From contig BLXT01008494.1 in NCBI GenBank assembly GCA_019648995.1, positions 458,798 to 491,675 of the forward strand: a DNA stretch of 32,878 nucleotides. The letters are read 5' to 3'. The notes under the pieces are model-generated. The model worked only from the letters and a program-made list of their open reading frames with translations. It was not told the DNA's origin and made no database searches. Shown here in pieces: positions 10,470 to 22,400 of this stretch; position 1 is the stretch's first letter; the number at the start of each line of letters is the position of its first letter. Source of the stretch: Plakobranchus ocellatus. Its lineage: Eukaryota > Mollusca > Gastropoda > Plakobranchidae. The translations under genes were made by a program, and so were the position numbers.

Positions 10470-13400
10470 GTAATTGATTTTCAATTTTAATCACATAAAC
10501 GTTACAATCATAATGGGTTATTTCTGAGGCTGTGGTTGTGTATTACTATAATTATGTTAGTTGGCTTCTCTCATTAGTTGATGTCAGACTCTGGTTAATC
10601 AATTGAAAATTCTATTTCTTAACTGTCCTTTTTTTATTGGAGGGTAGAAGACCATTACCACAATCCTTAAAAAGTACTGCTATTCTGTCTTTGAATTCTG
10701 GCCTGGGTGAATGAAGACTATTGAGTGTTGTCCAATGAAGAAATTTATTTGATCTAGTTGAATTAAGAAGTACATTGCTACAGTGTTGTTGTTGTTTTTT
10801 CCACATATCCCTGGTAAATGAAAAAAAACAGCCTACAGGTACAGATACAGTATTGATTTTAAAAAAATGTTAAATGTATAAGGCAAACAATTAAGGGCAG
10901 CCTCATCAGGATATAGAGCAAAGTTTCTGAGGAGCTGCAGACAGTATAGAAATGGCTGGATTTTTCTTTTTTTTTTTTTTTTTAAAATTTATGGTTCATA
11001 ATTGTATAGTGTGGTTGGTGTTGTTTTTCTTTCTAGTCTGGCTTAAGGCAGTTTTCAAAGGTTGCTGGCGAAAAACCGCCAAGACAAATGCCTCGAGAAA
11101 AGCCAGCTTTGCGCAGACGAAATCCTGGAGGTGGGGGTTACCCTCTACTGGTGAGTCTTGACAAAATGTTACAGACCTTTTCTCATTATAGATATCATAC
11201 AAAATTTTTTTTTAAATAGTATCTAGGATCTGCAGTACATTTTAATTTTGAAACCTTATTTCTCTATCCTAAATTTACCTTTTTGAGTTAGAAATTTTGA
11301 ACTGTTTAACCTCTTATTCTTTTTTTCTTTTTTTTTTTTTTTAATTTTATTTTTATATAAATTTTCCCTATGACGAAAAGTGGAGTTATCTATAAAATGT
11401 TATTTTTTATTTGCCAGAGATGGATTTTTTTGCTTTTTTTTTTTTTTAGAAAAAGATGTGAAAATACTTAATGAAGGAAAAAAAATTTCCCATGGTTTGT
11501 CAAAAAGTTTGCAATCGGCATCTAAGAACCTCTAGAATGTTATGACCAACTTGCAGGTTTGAGTAATTGAGAGTTTTTATAAAACTGTGTATTGCTTTGA
11601 TCAAATAAGGAGTTAAAAGCTCATGTACATAAATGTGTATCTCCAGCGATTTGGCTGTACCCAAATGAGGAGCTGTATTATCAGTGTTAAGTATATGACG
11701 AGACTGCTTTTTGCCGGCTACATCAGACTCAGAGTTGAGACTGACTGGTTTAACTTTATTGTGTCACACATGTTCCATTTATTTTCAGGCTTAGATTTTT
11801 GTGCAACTTATAGAATAGTGGTATAGAGACATTGATTTAATGCATCTTTAAGAGCTCCCTCTTGGTGTGTGCTGTATGTGTTTAATGTATGAAACATTCC
11901 TAAATTTCTCCCAAAAGATATGAAAGACTTTCAGTAATGTTACCAGATACAGCCCCTAATATCTCATTTTCATAGCAACATAAAATCTAAAAAATGTAAT
12001 TTCAGGAAACTGGTTGCTCCGCCACAGAATTTCTAAATTTTAATTATGAATATTGAAAAAAAAGAAGAATGAAATATGATATTTACTGCAAAATATTATA
12101 AAATCATATTTTTTTTTGTATTTTCCCCAATCATTCCTTTCAGCATTGCCTTAGATTGGTTAGTGGAATAAATTTGCTTTTATTTCATCTCATAATTTGT
12201 GAATCAAATCTAGAAGTAATTTCTTTAGAACTGGAAATATTTTTTTCGTAGAAAAGTTAACTTTATTTAAGTCCTCAGGTTTTCTTTTTTCTTCTTACAA
12301 TTTAGTATCTGGGATTTTAAGACACCTGAGTCTGATTGTTGTCTTTGAGGTAAAATCCCATGAAAAACTCTCTGCAAACAGTAACATTTGTGTTGGAATG
12401 AGTGAAAAGTATTTAATTTTTTTTTTTCATCATTTACTATAGGTCAAACTCTGCACGTAGCATCCTTATTTTCTCTTACAACAGAATTTTCAAAATGCAA
12501 TTTTAAAAAGCCTTTCCTGTGACATTATTGAAGGACAAAGAAATGAACTTGATCATGTGCCTTCTAATAATTTTTGATTTGTTCGCCTTTTTTTTTTTCA
12601 TTGGTATTTATTTTTTTTGTCATAATATTTTTAATATCTTTAGTTACTTTTAAAGTGTTCTTTTTTCTAAATAGTTTTTTCCTCTTGTGTTTCCAGATAA
12701 TTCCTCTAACAACTTTTGGCCTGGGTACCTGGCAGATCCAGCGTCGCCAGTGGAAGCTGAACCTAATTCAGGAGTTGGAGGACAAAATGCTGGCACCACC
12801 TGTGCCACTGCCTGAAAAGTATTGCTTTGTTTTTTTTTTCTTTTCAATATTTTGATATAAGAATAAAAGAAGAAGAAAATGTTTTGCTCTCATTTATTAG
12901 TGGTGCAAATTCGTTTATGATAATTGAACAGCATTTTTTTTTCTAAACTCAGTTTCTGCAGTTTTGTTGAAAATCAGTTTTTCATATTCACAAAGTTCTA
13001 AAGCCTTATTTCATAAAGATAAAATCAAACCACAATCAGGGATATAAATAGCTCCCATTTTCCTTGATTTAAGATTTTCTCTCTACAATGCCTGTTTTTG
13101 TAATATTTAACTCTTTTTTCTTTATTTTTGTCATAATTAGTCCTGTTCAATCACTGTCAAAATCAATTGTTATATTCAATAAGAATAAACCCAATGAAAG
13201 CCCAAAAAAGTAATGTATTATAGGCCTAACACACATCAGTTGTTGTTGATTACTCTTATTCCCTTACATCTGTCCTTATGAAATGTTTTGAATCGTTTGT
13301 CTTGAAGTATTTGAACTCCTTTCTACCCAGAGACTTTGATCCTTTTCAATTTGCCTACAGATGTGATAGATCTATTGAGGATGCAATAGCTATTAATTAC

Positions 13401-16400
13401 CATGAAATATTGAATCACTTAGAAACAAAAAAGGCCTATGCAAGGATTTTGTTTATTGACTTTAGCTCTGCTTTCAACACAATAATTCCACAAAAACTCT
13501 ATGATAAATTATTACTTGAACTAAATTTGCCTGTGAAATTATGTAATTGGATACTTGATTTTCTGTTGAATCGCCCACAAGTAGTTAAAATTGGCAAAAA
13601 TATATCATCATCTATAACGCTTAACACTGGAACTCCTCAAGGCTGTCCATTGTTACCAAAATTGTATTCTATCTTCACGTATGATTGTAAGGCTGTCATG
13701 CCAGGATGTAGTGTAATCAAATTTGCTGATGATACGACTGTCACAGGATTAATTTTTCACAATGATGAATCTAATTTTCGAAAACAAATTGATTTGATTG
13801 TAAACTGGTGTAGTAAAAACAAATTACATCTTAATATAGATAAAACTAAAGAAATAATTGTTGATTTTCGCCGCGGGGAGACGCCCCCTCCTCCTCTACT
13901 TATTCATGGTGCAACTGTAGAACAGGTGCCTTCTTTTAAATTCTTAGGGACTCACGTTTCTGACCAACTAACGTGGGATATCAATCTAGATAATATTGTC
14001 AAAAAAGCCAGGCAGAGACTTTATTTCCTGAGAAAATTGAAATCCTTTGATGTGGGCAGTGAAATTTTGATTAATTTCTACAGAGCGACAATTGAAAGTG
14101 TTCTAACCTTATCTATTACCGTCTGGTTCGGTCGCGCCTCAAAAGCAAGCTTGGGTAAATTAGAGTCAATTATCAGATTTGCAGAAAAAATCATTAACGT
14201 TAAACTTCCATATCTTGAGGAGATTTATATTAAGAGATTGACGGGGAAAACTAAAATTTTAAAAGGATCATGAAAGATTTAACTCATCCTGCTGCCAAAT
14301 ATTTTGTGTCTTTGCCACACGGTCGGCGCCTAAGAGCCTTTAAAGGCAGTAAGCGTTTTTTGAATAGTTTTTTTCCTCAAGCTGTGAAACAATTCAATAA
14401 CCAGCGATTGAAGATTGTAAAAGATGGCTTCTAGCATAATATGTTCGTATCTCATTATATTTTATGTTAGGCACTTTTTTCACTCCGTTGTTTGCATGTA
14501 TCGTAAAAATTATGTTTGTTGTATTTTTACAATACGAGAGACACAATACGGAATAGTTTCAATGTGCTTTTTATGTATGTTGACTGAATAAAGAATAAAG
14601 ATAAAGAAAGAATAAAGAAAGGTAGCCCAGGCCCATACTTTCCTGTAACTAGTAGTAGTCTATTTAACAGTCAGAATTTTCAGAGAAAAATTTTGGAAAA
14701 AGTGACAATGTATAGGTCCGCAAATTTTTAGAGGTTCAGGAAAGATCTCAGACACTAATTTCACAACCTTTTAGTTGTTGACCCTGTGGACTGAAAGTTA
14801 ACTTACCTACATGAACTGAATGGAATTGAGAGCCTGGTGGATAATGCTAGGCTCAAGTAGGCTCTGGTTTATGTGTAGGAAGTTTTAAATAATTGGATTT
14901 GATAGTAGCCTAGGCTAAAATTCTTTGTCAGAAGTAACTTTACCAAATGTTTTCACTGGTTAATGCACTACACCTCTTAATATAAACTGTTTTGCTACAG
15001 AGTCTTTAGGCGTGAAACAACCCACAGATTCCTTGCTAGCTGTAAATATGTTAGTTCATTTTTTGTCAGGGGCTTTGCCCCCCTGAACCCCCTACAGGGG
15101 GCATTGCCCCTAAACCTCACCAGGGTCCTTGCAGCCCCTGCACCCCAGCAATTGATTTTCAGAGAATTTTGAAAATGTCATTGATATCTCTGCACAGTAA
15201 TTCAGGCAAAAGTGGCATTTGGGACATGTTAGGGTATGATCATCATAATTAAACATATTTGATATTGTCATTACAGAAAAAAAACTTATGTCTCTATCCT
15301 AATTTGGTAAAAAAAAATATGCAAAATGAAAAAAGATGTTTTTTTAAAGGCTGGTAGGGCATTTGGCTAACAACTAAGAGGTCCGAGTTGGATTTCCAGT
15401 CCGGGCCAAGTAGATTTTCATTGCTTCTCTGTGTCCATTCAGCACTAAATGGGTAGCTAGGTCTCTTAAGATTCTGCAAATGTAAAGGCGGCGAGGGCAG
15501 CAATGGCAAACTACCTCAGAATGCCGTTTGCCAAGAACAATCAGGACCCCTCTCTTGGTTCCCCAATGCTTGAAACAACTCTTTTGCTATGTTAAACTAG
15601 ATTTGATTCACAACTGGATCTCATTGATATTTCATGCATTCATGATTTTTAATCTTTCATTTTCAATAGTTTCTCCTCCAAATATTACATTTTATAAGAG
15701 AAATGTTTAATATTTGTTTACAAGTTTTACAAAATCGATAAGAACATCATTTTAGAGCAGATAAGTAAACTTTATGCACATGATTTGAAATCAACTCAAT
15801 TAAATCAGATATTAGAAATTGACACACACTCTAAATATTATTTTATTTTCTTTGACATCCTACATGTACAAAATTTGAACATTTTTATGCTAGCTGTTTC
15901 ACATGTTCGAATTATATTAAAATATCTTTTTCTGATATAATTTGTGGCACCTGAGTTATTTTGATCGGCACTAAATTAACATTCACATAAATGTGGTTTA
16001 AATAAAAGCCACTGAGACTTAAAGTTCATTTCAGAATTGAGTTTGAATTGTTTATTTTTAGCCTAGATGATCTGAAGCAGATGGAATACCGCAGGGTTGT
16101 TGTAAAGGGCACTTTTGACCACTCAAAGGAACTCTTCATCGGACCAAGAACAAATACCAACGAGCCTGAAACTATGGGGTCTGCCCGAGCAACATCAGTG
16201 GGTGTGCATGTGGTCACTCCCTTCAAACTCTCAGACAGAAAGTGAGGGCTTGCAATACATGAGAACTTATTTAAACTTTTTTTTTTCCTCTTTAAAATCA
16301 TATGTGCACACAAAAAGTCTTAAAATTGATAATCATATCTATGAAATGTATTGTAATTTGAAAAGCGCACACAAAACCTAGATGCATTAAGTTAGATTTT

Positions 16401-19400
16401 CTTTATCACTTGTGTTACTAAAATTAAACTGAAGAATATTTCTACGGCACTATTTTGCTATGTATCTTAATGATTAGCTATGTTTTTTTTTAATATAAAT
16501 TTGACAAAGCTATTTTCATTATTCAGGTAAACACATGAGTTGAAATATAACCTTCAGCAGATTCTTTTTCTGTTGAGGCTGATTAGTTGTGTAAAAAAAG
16601 GCAGTCTCTGTTTTAGTAATTCTATATTTCTTTTCCCTTGTCTTCTCGTAGTGAAACAATTTTGGTGAACCGTGGTCATGTCCCTTTCGTTGCTCGCCCC
16701 CCAGAGCTCAGGCGGGAAGGACAGGTAGGATTTTTTAACAAAGGAAAAAAATATTGTGAGCCAACCAAGATAAATCAGTCACGAGTCATCTTTGAGACAT
16801 ACACTGGGATCCTTTCACATGGAAATTTATGGGATCTGAGGCTTTTGATTTGGGTGAAGCAGATTTTTGGTTTTAAAGAATATAAAATAAAAACTTTATA
16901 GCATTCTGGCCATTAGCCATTTGAAGAGATTCTACAAAGAGTCTTACATCTTATATCATATTTTTTAGACTCACTATTTTTTCCATAAAGTGTATAGTGA
17001 ACTTTCGAATTTCTTGCAGATTGTTGAAGTCAGACTGCTTCTTATGTCTTCCTCTTGTGACATGCAAGATGCATAAATTATAATTTTTTATTTTTTTTTA
17101 GAAATAAAAAATGGTGTCTCTGCCTTTAATCTGACAAGAGATGTGGGAGTTTAAAGATTGTATTTGTTGCATTATCTTTTTTGCCCAAAGAAAATAGTAT
17201 AGTGGTAAAGTATGATCAGGGACTTCGGACTGATTCACTGTGGTTACCTTAGACTTGTTTTGTCAGAGGTGTTGCGTGTAAAGAAAAAATGTCAAGCAAG
17301 ACCGACCATTTAGGTACCCATTAGGACAAATAAGCTCTTGGTGATGTCTGAAAAATTGACATTGCAAATAGATAAGAGTAATTGAAGCTGAATTATTGAA
17401 AATTTAAAGCAAATATTTGGAGGTTTATTCAATATTTGGAAACCTGTTTTTGCTTGTTACATTTCATTTGTACCATCTAACATTGTGTTTCTGTTGCTAG
17501 TGCTAGTTTTGCTACACAGCACAAAGCTTTGTTGAATTGAAGCCAAAACAAACTTTATATTTTTTAGGACAGCACGAATAAAAGGAAAACCAATTACTTT
17601 TAATATCATCTTTTTTTTTCTCATCAAGACTGTTGCATGTGTGTAATATGCCTAAATTGCTGCTGCGTGTCCTTAACTGGAAAAATCTATGGCAATTATG
17701 TATTTGAGGCAAGCACTCTGGGCAAGGAGCTGTATTCTGAGATCTATGTATTTTTTTTTTATCATTTTGTTTGTAATAATCTGCAGTCAGATGGCTGATT
17801 TATAGAATTTTGTTTTACTCAGATACGGAGAGACAAAATCCACTAAGCTCAGCATTTAAGCATTTTGCCTTTGGTTCTCAATGAATGAGTATATTTATAT
17901 GGCAATATAGTTTTTTGTTGTTTTTTTTTTCAGTTTACTGTTCCAATTAAGACTGTTGCTTTAGCCTTTTAGTATTGTTTGTTATAATTATACTTTTTAC
18001 CTATACAATTTTGTATACCTATATTCAGGCTGTGCAGGTATCAGTTGGTAGAGGTAGTGATGCTCTGTTAAATATGCAGTAGTAACACTGGTAAACCAAA
18101 TTTCATGGCTAAAAAAAAGTTTTTTGAAGTGTTCCATAATTTCATGTTGACTATGCTCAAAACGTGTTTAAGCCAAAAATAATTTCTACAGCCCCTGGCT
18201 TTTGGATTTAAAAGTGCTTCACTGCAGATATTCAAGCAAATTTAAAGATAAAATATGAAATTAAAATTATCTCTTTTTTTTTCTTTTTAATATTACCTTC
18301 TCCTTTTGTGTGTAGGTTGAGGGCGAGGTTGAGCTGGTTGGTGTGGTGCGACTCAGTGAAAGGGTAAGAGCAGCTGGTCATCTCTTCAATTTGTCTCCAG
18401 AATACTGAGATATCAGCTTTACATTAAAGTGCTGTACAGAAATTCTATAGAACATGCAAGGCCAAGGGCATTCACTTAAACTTTTTGATAAATGAAATTT
18501 TTAGCAATTGTGAACTTTTTTAGGTTTCCATTTTTCTTTTCCTTAAATCTATTGATCAGAGTTAAAAGTTGGTTTATGAAAGAAATTCATTTAAAGTATA
18601 TTTTCTTTCTTTAAATTACTTTTTTCTCAAACTGATAAAACTTATAAGTCCCTATTACTTGTCTTGATACCAATCTAAATGAACAACAGTTTGTATTTCG
18701 AATATTATTATCTCAATTACCGATGTGGTCTAAAACTCTTGTTTTGTGAGCTTTGCAGAGGTGACATGTGTTGATTGTATGCTAGAATAGATTGTTAAAA
18801 CATTTTTAAAATTGAATTTTGAAGACAAACAAAAGACAATAATTTTTTTATAAGTAAGTACTCCTCTTGATACCAAACTCCTAATGGCTGGTCTCATACA
18901 TACTCATGATTTCTTTCTTTTTCCCTTGTGCTTTTTTTTTTTCCTCTTCAGGCAAAACATATGAAGCTACGCTTGAAAAATTTTTTTAATTGAAGTTTGA
19001 AAATGTAGGACTGGGATTTCATCTTTATTATTATCTCTTCTTGCCTGCCTTGTTAGATATTTACTCTTACAAACACTATGAGTACAGAAAAAAAGCTTTG
19101 CTTTTGCCATTTTTCATTTATTATTAAAATCTTCCACATATGCTGTGTTTCAAGATAATGAAAAAAAAACATTACAAAGCTTTATTCTTGAAGTTTCAAT
19201 ATTCTGAGCTTAGATTGAGAGAGAACCTGATTGAGTTTTTGGAATTTTTTTGCACCAAGTCACAATAACTCATTGATTTCTCTGTACTCTGGCTCATTAT
19301 GCTAAAATAAAGGCAATGATATTGAAACATCAACAAATAATGTATGAAAATGCTATGTATTTTTCTGCAGAAAAATCTTTTTGGAAACGATCCATTGAAA

Positions 19401-22400
19401 GATGGCTACTGGCTGTCACGAGATGTTGAAGATATGGCAGACATTGCAGAGACAGCACCAGTTTTTATTGATGCTGATTTGAGTAGGTGTCGCTTCATAT
19501 TGCCTGGAGTTCATTTCCCTACAGTTTGAATTTCTTCCTTGTGAAGCTATTAGGCTCACAAAGTTTGAAAGTCAAAGTCAATGTTAAAATTTCTTGAAGG
19601 CTGATAAAAAATTCAGAGTTATTATTAAAATTCTTAGAAGGAGTTTCAGGATGACAAAGTTTCTATTCAAATTTCTTGGAAAGAGTTTCAGGCTGACCAA
19701 GTTTCTATTAAAATTTCTTGCAAGAATTTTAAGGCTAACAAAGTTTTTATTAAAATTTCTTGAAAGAAGCTTCAGGCTGACACATTTTCTATTCAAATTT
19801 CTTGGAAGGAATGTCAGGCTGACAAAGTTTCAGAGTTAAACTTAAAATTTCTTGAAAGAACCTTCAAGCTGACAATGTTTCTATTAAAATTTCTCGGAAA
19901 GAATTTCGGGCTGTCAAAGTTTCTATTAAAGTTTCGTGGAAGAATTTTCAGGCTGACAAGTTTCTAATAAGATTTCTTGGAAAGAGTTTCAGGTTAACAA
20001 AATTTCTATTAAAATTTCTTGGAAAGAGTTTCAGGCTGATAAAGTTTCTATTAAATTTCTTGAAAGGAGCTTCAAGTTGACAAAGTTTCTATGAAAATTT
20101 CTTGGAAGAAGCTTCAGGCTGACAAAGTTTTTGTTAAAATTTCTTGGAAAGAGTTTCAGGCTGTCAAAGTTTCTATTGAAATTTCGTAGAAGAATTTTCA
20201 GGCTGACAAAGTTTCTATTAAAATTTCTTGAAAGAAGTTTCTATTAAGATTTCTTGGAAAGAGTTTCATGCTGACAAAATTTCTATTAAAATTTCTTGAA
20301 AGAAGTTTCTATTAAGATTTCTTGGAAAGAGTTTCAGCTGACAAAGTTTCTATTCAAATTTCTTGGAAAGAGTATCAGGCTGATAAAGTTTCTCTTAAAA
20401 TTTCTTGCAAGCAGCTTCAAGTTGACAAAGTTTCTATGAAAATTTCTTGGAAGAAGCTTCATGCTGACAAAGTTTCTATCAATATTTCTTGGAAAGAGTT
20501 TCAGGTTGTGAAAAGTTTCTATTAAAATTTTGTGGAAGAATTTTCAGGCTGACAAAGTTTCTATAAAAATTTCTTGGAAGAAGTTTCATGCTGGCAAAGT
20601 TTCTATCAAGATTTCTTGGAAAGAGTTTTAGGCTGACAAAGTTTCTATCAAGATTTCTTGGAAAGAGTTTCAGGCTGTCAAAGTTTTTATTAAAATTTCT
20701 TGGAAGAAGCTTCAGGCCAACAAAGTTTCAGAGTTAATATATCATTACCTTTGATTTATTCTGTGTTGACATCTACAAAAGCAGCATCAATGAATTTTGC
20801 CTTGCATGTTTGAAAAAAGAAAAAAATTACCTTTTTACTTTTACTATATATACACAAGGCTATTTTGGTAAGCAGCCAATTTTTTCATTTTGCCCATTTT
20901 TAAAGCAAATAACTTGAAATAAAAAACACATACGTAAAGTGCTCAAACAGAGAAGTGCAATTTCCAATTCAAATTGACTCCTTTTACATTTATTATATAT
21001 TTGTACCATTTCTGTTGCGTTTGAACTTCCTGTGGAGAAAAGATAATTTTTGAGAGAAGGGCAGCCAGAGTGAGCGCCATGTTCCTTTATATGATCTTGT
21101 AAATTCATTTCATATCTACGTATTTCCTCTGAGCATTAGGATAACTTTTGAGGTTGGTTATGCTATTTAAAAAAGTGATACAAAGCATAATTGTTTTTTT
21201 TACAAGCTTAATGTAATTCCCAGCCTTTCGATTAGGCTGTGCTTGATGTCTTTAAATTTTATGAAGCAAAAACAATCATATTTTTTTTTTTAACAACAGA
21301 GTCAACTGTGAAAGGTGGCCCTCATGGAGGACAAACTCGAGTGCAGCTAAGGAACGAGCACTTGACTTACATCATCACATGGTAAAGAATTGTGAATGCT
21401 CTTAAACCTTTCCAAGCTGAGAAATAAGAAACAAGAAATTCGGCAAAAGTATTTGCATATATCTATTGTGGTTTCCAATAACTTCTCTGTAAATTTTTTT
21501 AGAATGATAAAACAAGAAATAAGTCAATCATGGTATGGATGGAGCTTAGTTTTAGAGTTCATAGGGATAGAGTTCAAGTCCTAGATCTTACAGTATTTTG
21601 GTGTCCTGATAGTTATTGTGTAGGTTTTTTATCCTGGCTTTGATAAGTTTTATCCAGGCTTACAGGTTAGAAAACATCCAGGCACCTGCTTTTGCCTGAA
21701 GTTGTAGTTTTAACACAGAATTTGCAAGAAAGGGGGGGGGGGCAGTTGAAACCAAAATTGGAAAAAATTAAAACAACAGCAGCCTTAGCAGTGCTTGATT
21801 TGTTTTGAAATCAATAGTGTGGAAAAAGAATATACTGGGAAGCTTTCAAAGCTCACACAATGTGTGCCTGGTCTAACCTAAAAAGGGTCTAGGGCTCGTT
21901 TTATCAGCCAAAATTTATAATATCCCTAATTTTGTGGTGCAAAAAAATAGATATGAATCTTCAAAGTTAAAAATATATTGCATCATAATTATTGTATGTA
22001 GATTTGTTGTATAGTGACTCTTCCAGGGCTATTAAGCTTCTCAGCACGATCGGCCCCTATATGTGTAGCGGTCTCAAAATGAGTCGAGTCGCAGGCCCGG
22101 ATCACCGAGATCAGATCAGAATATTAAAGGATAGAAATAGAAATGCCCATTGCTTTATGCACAAAAAGTCTAAAGCATGTCCATAGAAAGTTCTCTACTC
22201 AGAGAGGTGAGTAGTTTTCAACCCTCTAGTCGATGGTTTTCATTTAAAGTCATTCATGCGAAACCGCAACTCAACACATTTTGTGTGAACGCTACACATA
22301 TTGGCTTTGGTGTGAGGCAAAAGTCTAATCAAATGGTTACCTAGGGAGACACTGTCGGAAGATATGAAAACAGCATCTAGATTTTTCCTGTTCCTTGATT

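Larger units (their letters stand above)
13166..14622 (+). mobile_element. 5'-truncated non-LTR retrotransposon (CR1/L2/Jockey-like)
   Basis: A remnant of a LINE inserted in SURF1 intron 3 in the gene's sense direction. The main open frame (13278-14273) holds reverse-transcriptase core motifs. Frame-broken RT-like sequence precedes it: NKNKP at about 13178 and a YRP triplet at 13219. The C-terminal part continues in another frame to a stop at 14434. A 3' UTR of about 155 bp ends in AATAAAG-like repeats (14589-14622), a typical non-LTR tail. The 5' end is not resolved, and I could not identify target-site duplications with confidence. Confidence 0.85.
12819..16061 (+). other. SURF1 intron 3 (3.2 kb)
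   Basis: The longest SURF1 intron. It carries the LINE remnant, a GC-rich hairpin cluster at 15069-15110 and a SINE-like element at 15349-15555. The remainder is AT-rich with no recognised exon. Confidence 0.8.

Noticed and set aside
10952..11161. 69-codon plus-strand frame overlapping SURF1 exon 2
   Set aside because: Wrong frame. The true frame is fixed by the junction to exon 3 and by the acceptor at 11036; the frame begins with a T-run translated as poly-Phe.
16026..16313. 95-codon minus-strand frame over SURF1 exon 4
   Set aside because: Antisense shadow of a conserved coding exon.
19594..20525. Open frames on both strands with 14-residue repeats (such as [12 protein letters not shown])
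   Set aside because: They are translations of the 42-bp minisatellite; the unit has no stop in several frames, and no start or splice context supports a protein.
22020..22190. Possible exon or tRNA-like sequence in the GC-richer segment of SURF1 intron 8
   Set aside because: No pol III box pair, no cloverleaf that I could fold, and no protein similarity.
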